Below, piece by piece: positions 1 to 11,145 of a stretch of 64,000 nucleotides of DNA (positions are counted from its first letter, which is position 1; each line of letters starts with the position of its first letter). Position numbers and translations under genes: made by a program. Origin of the DNA: Tupaia tana (Eukaryota > Chordata > Mammalia > Scandentia > Tupaiidae); the NCBI GenBank assembly GCA_026018925.1, contig JAKSZU010000005.1:22926779-22990778 (forward strand), read 5' to 3'. The notes under the pieces are model-generated. The model saw nothing but the letters and a program-made list of their open reading frames with translations, searched no databases and was not told the origin of the DNA.

Positions 1-345
1 TAAAAAATGCAAAAAAATGAAAACGCTAGGTGTTGGGCCAGAAGAAGAGGCTTGGGAAAGATACTTTCCAGTTTAAGAGGCAGAGCTGGGCCCACTTCAG
101 ATGCACATGGATTCTCAATTAGCAAGAGAAAGAAGAGATCAGAGACAAGAGACAGGTACTTACAGATTTTTAAAACATAAAAGGAAAAATTTGGAGGAGA
201 GAAAGGGCCACCTCAGATGTACACGGATTCTTGCTAGTTGTTGGGCCAGAAAGAGAGGTTTGGGACAGAGGCTTTCCGGTTAAAGGGATGGGCTGGGCCC
301 ACCTCAGATGAACATGGATTTTCACTAGGTTTTGTACTGAAAGCT
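1..345 (-). repeat. Tandem L1 5'-end-like repeat, about 208-bp period
   Basis: Two similar blocks begin GCTAGGTGTTGGGCC at 25 and GCTAGTTGTTGGGCC at 233. Each runs through a GGGCCCAC(C/T)TCAGATG motif and an ACATGGATT motif, and a third partial motif copy lies at 205. The intervening block (about 105-200) is also seen at 42215-42300, just beyond the 5' side of a minus-strand L1 ORF1 region. I therefore infer this is the 5' leader of a minus-strand L1 whose body lies left of the window. It could instead be an unrelated satellite-like repeat. Confidence 0.5.
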
Positions 346-608
346 AGATTTTTGTGAAACCTCCAAACTATTTTCTACAGTAGCCTTATTAATTTATATT
401 TCTACCAGCAGTGCAACAAGATTCACTTTTCTCACAACCTCACCAGCATGTTTTTTGTTTTTCTGATAAAACCATTCTGATTGGGTTTAGGTGATATCTC
501 ATTGTGGTTTTGATTTGAATTTTCCTTTTGTTAAAAAATGTTGAACTCATTTTTCATGTTTTTTAGCCATTCATATATCTTCTTTGAGAGTTGCCTTTTA
601 TTTATTTA

Positions 609-862
609 TTTTTTTTTTTTAGCGGTTTTTGCTATAGGGTGTGTGCGCTCGCCAGAAAGACAGAGAGAGACAGAGAGACAGAAAGCGAGAAATCTCCGCC
701 GGGGGGGAATGACCACTCCTTTCTCCTCCATTCTCCTCTCAAGATCTTGGGCACGTGTGCACACGCTCGCAGCGTGAGTTTAAGCCACCAGGTCCAGGAC
801 TCAAACCACGGTCGACTACATGGGAGTCCAGCGGCATAGCCATTATGCCAACTGCTGGTTCC
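609..862 (-). mobile_element. tRNA-derived SINE, type A
   Basis: The element starts with a T-run (its poly(A) on the minus strand), continues through CTATAGGGTGTGTGCGCTCG, and ends CAACTGCTGGTTCC, the complement of the tRNA-like head. The flanks carry a near-perfect duplication, GAGAGTTGCC (586) and GAGAATTGCC (864). Confidence 0.9.
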
Positions 863-1571
863 TGAGAATTGCCTATTTTGATTGGATTGTTTGTTTTTTC
901 AGGTAATATGTTTGAGTTCCTTACATATTCTGTTTTCTAGTTACCTACCTGAAGTACAGTTTGCAAATATTTCCTCACATTCTGTGGGTTGTGTCTTTAC
1001 TCCATCTATCATTTCCTTTGCAGTACAGAAGCTTTTTTTTCTTTTTTTTTTCTGTCTTAATGTAATCACACTTATCCATTGTTAGTGTTATTGTCCTCGC
1101 TCTATGTGTTTCATTCAATAAATCTTTGCCTACTCCAAACTGTCTCTTTATTGTTTTTCTCCACTGAAAAATGTTATGGTTTTGGAATTTATATTTAAGT
1201 CTTTAATCTATTTTGAGTTAATTTTTGTAAATTTTGAGAGATGGGAATCTAGTTTCATTTTTTCATGTAGGTGGAGATCCAGTTTTTTTAGCACCATTTT
1301 TTGAAAAGGTGATCTTTTCTCCACTGAATGGCCTTGTGACTCTTGTCAAGAATTAGTTGACTATGTGTTGTTGGGTTTATTTCTGTCTTCTGTACTTTGT
1401 CTCATTGATTTATGTGTTTGTTTTTGTGCCAGTACCATTCTGTTTTTGTTATTGTGGTTTTTAATATATTTTACAGTCAGGTAGTGAGATGCTTCCAAAT
1501 TTACCCTTTTTATATAGTAAAGAGTAAGGTGGTAAAGAGTAATGCTTTGGTGACATGCAGTTGTTTTTTTT

Positions 1572-1577
<6 letters not shown>

Positions 1578-1606
<29 letters not shown>
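1578..1606 (+). repeat. (GT)n microsatellite
   Basis: About 14 GT units follow a T-run, inside the L1 sequence. Confidence 0.95.
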
Positions 1607-2093
1607 TTTCTGCAATTTTTTTTTCTATTTCTGTGAAGAATGTTGCTGAAATTTTAATAGGCATTACATTGAATTTGTAGACATGTCTTCCTTTTTTTGG
1701 TGTCTCTTTCAATTTCTTTATTCAGCGTTTTATAATTTTCACAGTAGAGATCTTTTACTTCTTTGAGCAAATTTATTTCTAGATACTTAATTTTTTTGTA
1801 GCTATTGAAAATGGAATTTATTTTTTTTATTTCTGCCTTAGTTCACTCATTATTAGAGTACCAAGGCCAGCAGATGGCATAGTGGTTAAGGTGCTAGACT
1901 CCCATATGGCTGACCATGGTTTGAGCCTGGACATGGAGGCTTGAAATTCATGCTGGCTGCAAATGCATGCATGCCCAAAATCCTGAGAGGAGACTGGAGA
2001 AGAAGGGATTGTGGCATTATCATCCCCCTGGGGGGAGGGGTGATTTCCTACTTTCTCTTTCTTTGTGTCTCTGGTGAGTGCATGTGCCTTATA

Positions 2094-2096
<3 letters not shown>

Positions 2097-2130
<34 letters not shown>

Positions 2131-2383
2131 AGAGGTTTTTCCACTATGGGGCACGTGCACTCACCAGACAGACAGAGAGAGACATAGAGACAGAAAGTGA
2201 GAAATCACCCCCCAGGGGGGATGATCACGCCGCAATCCCTTCTCCTCCATTCTCCTCTCGGGATCCTGGGCACGCACGCACATGCGCCTGGCGTGAGTTT
2301 TAAGCCACCGGGTCCGGGACACGAACCGCGGTCGACTAATTGGGAGTCCAGTGACATAGCCATTACGCTAACTGCTGGTTCCC
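2097..2383 (-). mobile_element. tRNA-SINE, type A2, nested
   Basis: The copy is CpG-rich and near consensus. Its poly(T) lies at 2097-2129 and its head end is CTAACTGCTGGTTCCC. It is flanked by CCTTATAGCC at 2087-2096 and 2384-2393, which is the 3' end of the older host SINE. Confidence 0.95.
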
Positions 2384-2394
2384 CCTTATAGCCC

Positions 2395-2672
2395 TTTTTT
2401 TTTTTTTTTCTTTTTTTGGAGAGGTTTTTTTTTGCTATAGGGCGCGTGCGCTCGCCAGACAGATAGAGAGAGACAGAGAGATAGAAAGCAGGAAATCACC
2501 CCCCAGGGGGGATGGCCACGCCGCAATCCCTTCTCCTCCATTCTCCTCTCGGGATCTTGGGCACGCACGCACACGCGCCCGGCGTGAGTTTAAGCCGCCG
2601 GGTCCGGGACTCGAACCGCGGTCGACTACGTGGGAGTCCAGCGACATAGCCATTATGCTAACTGCTGGTCCC
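2395..2672 (-). mobile_element. tRNA-SINE, type A1, nested
   Basis: This is a near-consensus copy with B box GGACTCGAACC (complement) and GAGTTTAAGCC. It is flanked by TATAGCCCTTTT at 2388 and 2673, so it landed in the duplication made by the previous insertion. Confidence 0.95.
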
Positions 2673-2896
2673 TATAGCCCTTTTAAAAAAAAAAAAAGAA
2701 AGGAAGAAAGACAGAAAGAGAAATAGAGCACAAAAATTCTACAGTTTTTTTATGTTGATTTTGTATCTTGTAATTTTGCTTGATTGCTTATTACTTCAAA
2801 GAATTTTTTTGTGAATTCTTCAGGTTTATTTATATAATTAACCCATCTGCAAATAGGAACAATTTAACTTCTTCTTTTCCAATCTGAATGCCTTTT

Positions 2897-3667
<771 letters not shown>

Positions 3668-3886
3668 TGAATGCCTTTTACTTCACTCTCTTCTCTGACT
3701 GTGTTGGCTAAGACTTCCAATACTATTTTGGATTGAAGTAGAGAAAACAGACATTCGTGTCTTATTCCAGTTTGTGAGGAAAAGCTTTCAACTTTTCCCC
3801 ATTGAGTATAATGTTGACTGAGTTTGTCATATATAGCCTTTATTGTTTTGAGGAATGTGCCTTCTGTACCTGTTAGGTTGAGACTC

Positions 3887-4140
3887 TTTTTTTTTTTAGA
3901 GAGATTTTTGCTATAGGGCATGTGCACTCTCTGGAGAGACAGAGAGTGAGAAAACGAGAAATCACCCCCCAAGGGGGGATGGACGTGCTACAATCCATTC
4001 TCCTCCATTCTCCTCTTAGGATTTTGGGCTCGTATGCATACGTGCCTGGCATGAATTTTAAGCTGCTGGGCCCGGGACTTGAACAATGCTCAACTATGTT
4101 GGAGCCCTGCAAAGTAACCATTATGCTATCTGCTGGTCCC
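3887..4140 (-). mobile_element. tRNA-SINE, type A, diverged
   Basis: Poly(T) begins at 3887 and the element ends CTATCTGCTGGTCCC. The flanks AGGTTGAGACTCTT and AGGTTGAGATTCTT (4142) are the target duplication within L1. Confidence 0.9.
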
Positions 4141-4799
4141 AAGGTTGAGATTCTTAATAATGAAGGAATGGTGAACTTTATCAAATGTTTTTCTGCATCC
4201 ATTTATGTGATCATGATTTTTGCCTTTCCTTTTGTTAATATGACATATTATATTTATTGTTTTGTGTGTGTTGCACCATCCTTGCATCCCTGAGATAAGT
4301 CCTACTTCATTATGTTGTATAACCTTTTAAATGTGCTATGAATTCAATTTGCTACAATGCTGTTGAGGATTTTTGCGTATATATTCATCAGGGGTTCTGA
4401 TTTGTAGTTTTCTTTTTCTGTTGGGTGTTTTTCTGTCTGTGGTATCAAAGTAATGGTTGCTTCATAGAATGAGTTTAGGAGAATGCCCTCCATTGGAATC
4501 TTCTGAAATAGTTTCAGAAAAATTGGTATTAATGTGTTAGTCCTTTTCAAAAGAATTTGTAATATTTAGCAGTAAGATCATCGGGACCTTTCTGTTGGTA
4601 GACTATTTATTACTGAATCAATACAGTTACTTGTTATTAGACCATTCAGGCTTTCTGTATTTTCCTGGTTTAATCTAGGCATGCTATATGTGTCCACAAA
4701 TTTGTCTGTATCTTTCAGATTTTTTAGCTTGTCAACATATGGTCACTCATAGTAATCTCTAGTGGTCTTTTGTTGTTGTTCTTTTTGGAGTTTTTTTGT

Positions 4800-5040
4800 T
4801 TTTTGTTTTCTTTTTTTGCTATAGGGGGTGTGTGCTCCCCAGAGAGACAGAAAGTAAGAAATCCTCTCCCCCAGGGGGGATGGCCACACGGCAATCCCTT
4901 CTCCATTCTCCTCTTCAGATTCTGGGCACACACACATGCATGTACCCAGTGTAAGTTTTAAGCTGCTGGGTCCAGGACTCAATCCACAGTCGACTATGTG
5001 GGAGTCCAGCGGCATAACCATTATACCATCTGCTGGTCCC
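4800..5040 (-). mobile_element. tRNA-SINE, type A, diverged
   Basis: The tail contains GCTATAGGGGGTGTGTGCTC. The head end is ACCATCTGCTGGTCCC at 5039. It sits within the L1 ORF2 region. Confidence 0.88.
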
Positions 5041-5344
5041 TCTAATAATCTTTTATATTTATTGTAACATCCCTTCTTCACTTCTGATTTTATTTATCTG
5101 AATTTTTCTCTTTCCTTGTCTTAGTTAATCTAGCTAACAGTTTGCCATCTTTTGTTATCCTCCCAAAGAACCAGGTTTTCATTTCATTTACTTTATGTGT
5201 TACTCCTTTGAGTTCTATTTTATTTATTTCTGCTCTGACCTTTATTATTCTTTTCTTCTATTACTTCTGGATTTTGCTTGTTCTTTTTTCCAGCTCCTTA
5301 ATATGTGTTGCTAGGTTGTTTATTTGCCATCATCTACTTCAATA

Positions 5345-6120
5345 AATGATGTTTGCCATTGAAGAAACAAATCAAGACCTCCTGTATCTTTCCCTCAGAC
5401 AGAATAAATTCCAGACCTGATGAAGATTCAAATGTGAAAGTAAAACATAAACATGCTAAAGCGAATGATCATTCTTTGAAAGTGTAATAAGATGAAGGCT
5501 TTTCATCTTGATCCTGAGATGAAAATGTGTTGTGAAACCCAAGAGCTCAAGGACAAAGATTATGAAGAATTGTTGTGGGGCCAGGGAGCGGTACAGTGGT
5601 GACACAGCTGGACCCACATGGTAAGGTGGGGATTGCATCTCCAGACCTCTCCGAGAAGGCTAGTTTATGTGCCTTCATTTGGGCTGGCTTGTGGTGTGAA
5701 GAACCTGTTGGGTTGTACCTGTCTCACCCTCTCAAGGAAGAAACAAATGAACACCAAAAACAAACAAAAAACAAAACAAAACAAAACAACAACCAAAAAA
5801 ACAGAAAGAATTAGCTGATCTGAACTTGAAGCATCTTGTAGATGGGATTTTGCTCTCCAGCATTTCTCTCCTGGGATGCATGCCCCCCGTGATTGTCTTC
5901 ATGTACTAGGGTCTCACAGTGTTCACTGCTCCCATGGTATGTCCGTGTGGCTTCTGACTGAGCCGAGACAGTCCCAGAAGTATGAGTTTGGAGTTGGGGA
6001 CATGGGGACTGAAAGTGGTGGTGGCTCCCTGTGGAGACTATCCAAAACCCAGACGCAGAACATCCTGGGGCTTGCTCTTCACCAGACTCATTGTTGTGAT
6101 TCGCCTTTGTCTATCTAAGG
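5345..6120 (+). pseudogene. Possible processed-pseudogene relic, gene not recognised
   Basis: Between 5400 and 5870 there are stretches of plausible coding sequence in shifted frames. One is an acidic, lysine-rich segment ending CETQELKDKDYEELL at 5506-5580. It continues as ELADLNLKHLVDGILLSS after a type C SINE insertion. Stops and frame changes separate the pieces. I could not assign a parent gene, no poly(A) or flanking duplication is clear, and chance frames are possible. Confidence 0.3.
5577..5810 (+). mobile_element. tRNA-SINE, type C
   Basis: The head GGGGCCAGGGAGCGGTACAG is followed by a body with TCCAGACCTCTCCGAG and an AAAC-rich tail. AAGAATTG at the left and AAGAATTA at the right look like its target duplication. 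The body matches the type C copies at 19840 and 51003. Confidence 0.65.
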
Positions 6121-6236
6121 GCTCTTATCTTTTCGTGAACTCTATTACTGTTTAGCCATGGTCAGTGTCTGTTGCCTAACTTCAAATAATTTTACTGAAT
6201 AATCTCTCTAGGGAAAAAGCATCCCTAGCACCCTTC

Positions 6237-6540
6237 AAAAATGACAAAGCTTTCTATCTCCAAACAACATTGCAAACAAGTCAAAAGAAAACCAACACAA
6301 TGGGAAAATATTTGCAGTGAGACTAAAGTACCAATGAAAGAAAAACAGTATTAACAGTCAATTCACAAAAGAAAAATACCAGTCACCATTAGACATGAAA
6401 AGATGCTTCATCTTTCTAATAAGCAGAGCAAGTCAAACTTTAAAAAATCAGATATTTAATGCCTCTGAGATTTTCCAGGGTGACATAAATCAGTCCATAC
6501 TGGTGAATGTTCATATCTGCTGTACAAGAAGGGCTGCTTA
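6237..6540 (+). mobile_element. LINE-1 3' fragment, plus strand
   Basis: The sequence around GACATGAAAAGATGCTTCATC (6391) and the preceding A-rich part match the C-terminal/3' part of old L1 elements. It is the only L1 piece in the window clearly on the plus strand apart from a short remnant near 44950. It is interrupted by the SINE at 6543. Confidence 0.65.
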
Positions 6541-6542
6541 TA

Positions 6543-6855
6543 GGGAACCAGCACTTAGCGTAATGGCTATGTCGCTGGACTCCCACATAGTCGACTGCGG
6601 TTCGTGTCCCGGACCCGGTGGCTTAAAACTCACGCCGGGCGCGTGTGCGTGCGCACCCAAGATCCCGAGAGGAGTATGGAGGAGAAGGGATTGTGGCGTG
6701 ACCATCCCCTCTGGGGGGTGATTTCTCGCTTTCTGTCTCTATGTCTCTCTCTGTCTGTCTGGCGAGCGCACGCGCCCTATAGCAAAAACCTCTCAAATAA
6801 AATAAAATAAAATAAAATAAATAAATAAAAAATTTTTTAAAAAAAATTTAAAAAA
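6543..6855 (+). mobile_element. tRNA-SINE, type A2
   Basis: This is a full-length copy with GGGAACCAGC, B box GGTTCGTGTCC, and an (AAAAT)n plus A-rich tail. A 17-bp perfect duplication, AAGAAGGGCTGCTTATA, lies at 6526-6542 and 6856-6872. Confidence 0.96.
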
Positions 6856-6872
6856 AAGAAGGGCTGCTTATA

Positions 6873-7718
6873 AATCACAGAAGTGGGGCACAGCTGAGCT
6901 GCATCACAGACAGGAGATGCTGATGTGGGAAAGCACCAGGTCTTGGGTGGATTGCAGCAAGGCACTCAGAGGGATCTCCTCTGCCTCCTAGCTTTTTCAC
7001 TTGCCTTTTGCCTAGAATTGGTCTGGAGAGAGCTGGCTCCTCTCCTTCTTTGACAGGGTTGTGTGCTTGCAGTGTCCTGAGTGCACTTTTGTCATGTTGC
7101 CAAAATACAACCTAAAGCATTCTGCTGTTAAATAATTCAGGAGGTGCCTTGGTTAAAACGTTCATTTCTCTTTGCTGTACCTCTTAAGACTCAGAGCAAG
7201 AAAGTAGAAAATAGTGAGAAAAAAATGCTTACAATTAATGTTATGGGAACATTGATGCTTTGAAAATATTTTTATCCCTTAGAAGTGAGGAAGCAAATAG
7301 TAAACCAAAATTTAAATGTGACCTTCTCAAAATATTGTCCTTGGGTCATGTCCATATAAATACTTCTCCAATATTCAGGAGGGAGTTTGCCAAGAGGGTG
7401 GATGGTTCTCTGGCTGATTTTACCTGCGTTTCTCTTGTGAGGCCTGTGGAAGATGAAGAGGAAAGATCATCAAGCCTTTATGTTTTTTATGTTTGTTACT
7501 TTCATTAAGGTAGTTCCATTAGGGAGGGGTGTTGAGAACTTTTATTCCCCCCCCCCAAGCAAAATTGGTTTTCTCTAATACTGTAGACTTCAATAGTGCT
7601 GTTTCTGTCCCTCAGTGACAGAACTGACAACACCTGTGCCTATTAACATATTAAAAAAAAAAAAAAACACCTTTATCATTTAAAAAATATTTCAATGACT
7701 TAAGAAACGATAGAATAG
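6873..7718. other. Unassigned single-copy-looking sequence
   Basis: I see no repeat, splice-framed exon or RNA gene. The frame at 7260-7508 has no recognisable domain. A short C-run lies at 7548. Confidence 0.5.
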
Positions 7719-7877
7719 GGGCCAGCAGATGGTGTGGTAGTTAAGGCATTGGACTCCCATGTGACCACCACAGTTTGAGTCCTGGACCTGGCCGCTTGCT
7801 TTCTCACTTTCTCTCTCTCTCTATCTGGTGAGCACATGTGTCCCATAATAAAAAAATAATAATAATAATAATAAAAA
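7719..7877 (+). mobile_element. tRNA-SINE, A/B intermediate
   Basis: A type B-like head and short body (CTTGCTTTCTCACTTTC) are joined to a type A-like end (GGTGAGCACATGTGTCCCATA) and an (AAT)n tail. It shows that type B resembles type A with the centre removed. Confidence 0.8.
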
Positions 7878-7916
7878 TGGCAAAGTTAAATAATTTTTAA
7901 AAAGGAAATATATATG

Positions 7917-8012
7917 GGGATGGCAGGTGGTGTGGTGGTTAAAGGTGCTGCACTCCCACATGGCCAACTACAGTTAGAGCCCCAGACCTGGCAGCTTGCT
8001 TTCTCACTTACC

Positions 8013-8063
<51 letters not shown>

Positions 8064-8100
8064 CCTCTCTGGTCAAATTAAAATAAATGAATGAATAAAA
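7917..8100 (+). mobile_element. tRNA-SINE, type B with expanded (TC)n
   Basis: The head GGATGGCAGGTGGTGTGGTGG leads into about 25 TC units (8011-8060), then CTCTGGTCAAATTAAAATAAA. Confidence 0.88.
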
Positions 8101-8558
8101 TAATTCCTTAAGAAAAAATATACAATTATCATTCATAACGCATATTGATGATAGCATCAATAATTAGTAAGGCAATTTTAAAAATGGCTCTTGCCTACAA
8201 GGACAAACCCTCCATGTCACTCTTCCCAGACAGTTAAAACTCCCTTCCCCCAGGACTCAGCATCAGTACCGTTCATCTCCTAGTCTGTGCGGAGGAGTTT
8301 CTACCTGTAGCGACTCTGGGAGTATCCAGGTAAGAGAGCAGGGGAGTTGCAGGGGTCAGTGGGAGCAGAGGAGACCACCTTCTTGGAAATGGGGCACCCA
8401 GAGCCTATCCTAAAAGTTCCTATCTCCCATACCAGAAGCAATTTGCTTTTCCCAGCTTTTAGGGTACATCTTCTAGGGAAGACATGCACATAGTTCCACA
8501 AACATGGGTAGGAGTGAAGCTGTGAGCACAGCAACAGCTCCGATCCCCCCCCGCCCCC
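8101..8558. other. Unassigned sequence
   Basis: I recognise nothing here. A GGTAAGAG at 8327 resembles a splice donor, but no framed exon supports it. Confidence 0.5.
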
Positions 8559-8823
8559 TTTTTTTTTTTTAAGAGAGAGATTTTTGTTATAGGGCACATG
8601 TGCTTGCTGAAGCAACAAGAGAGACAGAGAGAAAGAAAGTGGGAAATCAACCCCTGTGGGGATGGTCACGTAGCAGTCCTTTCTCCTCCATTCTCCTCTT
8701 GGGATTTTGAGTGCCCACACACACGCACCTGGCATGAATTTTAAGCCTCAGGGTCTGGAACTTGAATTGTGGTTGACTACGTGGGAGTCCAGTGATGTAA
8801 CCATTATGCCATCTGCTGGTCCC
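8559..8823 (-). mobile_element. tRNA-SINE, type A, diverged
   Basis: Poly(T) starts at 8559 and is followed by GTTATAGGGCACATGTGCTTG. It ends CCATCTGCTGGTCCC. Confidence 0.9.
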
Positions 8824-9004
8824 ATGCCACCCTTTCTTTTAAGTTGAGAAGAATATATATGTTTTGTGGGTGGGCGACCATGTTGTATGAGCAGCATGAG
8901 CTGAAAATACTCCAAGATGTGACTTAGAGCAGCCCAGTGTCTCTCTGATTGTGAACAGGATCGTCGCAGTCTGTGTAACAGTGTATCAAAATAAGAAATC
9001 AGAG

Positions 9005-9250
9005 GGGCCAGCAGGTGGTGTGGTGCTTGAAGTACTGGACTCCTATGTGGCTGGCTGTGCTTCAAGTCCCAGACTTGGCAGCTTGAAAATCATGCCAGGC
9101 ACATGTGTGTGTGCCCAAAACTCTGGAAAGAGAATGGAGAAGGAGGGATTGTGGTGTAATCATGACTTCTTGGGGTGATCTTTCACTTTCTCCCTCTCTG
9201 TCTCTCTGGAGAGTGTATACACCCTATGGTAAAAACCTAAAAAAGAGGAA
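9005..9250 (+). mobile_element. tRNA-SINE, type A, old
   Basis: GGGCCAGCAGGTGGTGTGG opens the head. The element ends CACCCTATGGTAAAAACC plus an A-rich tail. The C6/G6 core is eroded. Confidence 0.88.
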
Positions 9251-9314
9251 AAAATAGATAATTAGCCACAGAGAGTAAGCAGGTCTGGTTACTACTTAAA
9301 AATTTTCTTTTTAA

Positions 9315-9480
9315 AATCGAAGTCTCTCTTCCATGAGTGAGAGAGAAAGAGAGATCACCAACAAGGTCTCCAGCATGGTCTTCATGCCACAATTCACCCA
9401 GCTTCAGCTAGCCCGGGTCATGGACACATTTGCCCCCAAGCCCGGTTTCCTTAGGGAGGTCTCCAGATGCAAACCCAAAG
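9315..9480 (-). mobile_element. tRNA-SINE, type C fragment
   Basis: A GAGAGAGA-rich start is followed by a body whose complement contains GCATCTGGAGACCTCCCT, which resembles other type C copies. The head is not visible. Confidence 0.4.
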
Positions 9481-10289
9481 CCTTCCCACGCGAGTCACCC
9501 TCGCAGAGCTCTGTGTTTCACCTCTGCGTCACCTTCCCCACACCCCGGCTCCTGGCTACTGCCTTTACAGCACCCTCAAACAGGCAAAGCACATTTCACT
9601 ACTCCATGCCTTCCACCCTATACTCAACACTGAGCGTGACTAAATCAGTGTAGGACTCAACATTTGTGAAACAGCACATGTGGCAAAGGCTTCCTTTTCC
9701 TAGGTAAAAGTTAGTCCTTGTGCTAGAAACTCAGGCTGTATATTCAGAAAAGATGGAGACCTAGAGGGCACTTCTCATAGCCAGCATCTCCAAGGCCCCT
9801 CCCTCAGCCAGGCCTACAGAAGAGGCTCCTTCCTTGTCCATTCTCAGGTTTTTCCGTCCTGGAGCCACTGGACCAAAGGCTCTGTGATCCACACTCTGCC
9901 TTCTGTTCCTGGGGGTGCTGGTTGCTGGGGAGCTTGGAGGGGCTGCACCTCGAGGGCGGTGTTCAGTCTGGAGCCCTCGTTAAATATTCACGTTTTTGGC
10001 CTGTATGCCAGACACCTGAGTCAGACATCGGGGGCAACAGGGGAAGAATGTAGTTTAAGGATGGACATCTTTAACAAGCTCCTCAGCGGTGTTTCTTACA
10101 CATTCTGAAGCGTTTAGAACCACCATCTCGCCTCAAAAGGTGTCAACCTGGCCTTCCCCTTGACAGGTGAGACAATGATCCAGTGAGGTAGAGGAAGAAA
10201 ATACTAGCCATGTTTTCATTTATTTTTATTGCTAAGAATTGATATTCCACTTATGAAATTTACAAGTTCCAAATGCTAGTTTTTCCTAA
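9481..10289. other. Unassigned sequence
   Basis: A moderately GC-rich tract (9480-9560) is followed by ordinary sequence. I recognise no gene or repeat. Confidence 0.5.
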
Positions 10290-10545
10290 ATTTATTTTTT
10301 TTCTTTCTTTTCTTTTGTTATAAAAAAAGGGAGCATGTATGTATCAGTGACGAGAGAGAGGGACCCCCCCATGGGGAGAGATGCTGCAACCCCCTTTTCC
10401 CCATTCCTGTATCCTGTCAGGATCCTGGGCACATAAACACACGTTTCTGGCATGTTTCTCAAGCTACAGCCAAGTTCTGATTGTGGTTGGTCACGTGGAA
10501 TCCAGCTCCCTTTACACAGTGCCTAACCACTGTGATATCCAGCCA
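10290..10545 (-). mobile_element. tRNA-SINE, type A-like, very old
   Basis: A T-rich start, a GAGAGAGAGGGACC segment, GGATCCTGGGCACATAAACAC and CACGTGGAATCCAGC keep the type A order. Boundaries are approximate. Confidence 0.7.
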
Positions 10546-10572
10546 ACCTTCCTTAAGCTTCTTTTGGGAGAG

Positions 10573-10830
10573 GTTTTTTTTTTTTTGTTTGTTTGTTTTT
10601 TCTGTATGCTGCATGCGCTCGCCAGAAAGACAGAGATAGAGAGACAGAAAGTGAGAAATCTCCAGGGGGAATGGCCATGCCACAATTCCTTCTCCTCATT
10701 CTCCTCTCGGGATCTTGGGCACATAAGCACAAGTGCCCGGTGTGAGTTTAAGACACCGGGTCCAGGACTCGAACCATGGTCAACTACAGGGGAGTCCAGT
10801 GACATAGCCATTATGCTAACTGCTGGTCCC
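10573..10830 (-). mobile_element. tRNA-SINE, type A
   Basis: The element has a poly(T)/(GTTT) tail, GCATGCGCTCGCCAGAAAG and head end CTAACTGCTGGTCCC. The C6/G6 core is partly lost. Confidence 0.93.
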
Positions 10831-10878
10831 TAGAAATTTTATAGTTTTAGTTCTTGTATTTATGTCTGTGATCTATTC

Positions 10879-11145
10879 TGATTTTTGTTGTTGCTGTTGC
10901 CAGAGGGCAGATGCATTCACCAGAAAGACACAGAGAGAGAGAGGAAGAGGGAGAGAGCACTGCTTGTAGGGTATGGTCGTGCTGCAACCTCTCTTCTCTA
11001 TCTGTCCATCCTGGCAGGACAGGACCCTGGGCACACAGATGGATGCACCTGCATGTTTCCCAAGCCCCCGGTGCCAGAACTCCAACTGCGGCCAGCCATG
11101 CAAGATCTGGCTCTCTTTAACCACGAAGCTATAGGGCTGGCCTCT
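10879..11145 (-). mobile_element. tRNA-SINE, type A-like, old
   Basis: TTGTTGTTGCTGTTGCCAGAGG starts the degraded tail. ACCCTGGGCACACAGATGG and ATAGGGCTGGCCTC mark the body and head. Confidence 0.7.

Larger units (their letters stand above)
1864..2735 (+). mobile_element. Old tRNA-SINE split by two younger SINEs
   Basis: The head GGCCAGCAGATGGCATAGTGG starts at 1864 and the body runs to GTGCCTTATAGCC at 2096. Its A-rich tail resumes at 2685, after two minus-strand SINEs. Its many CpG losses make it clearly older than the copies inside it. Confidence 0.85.
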
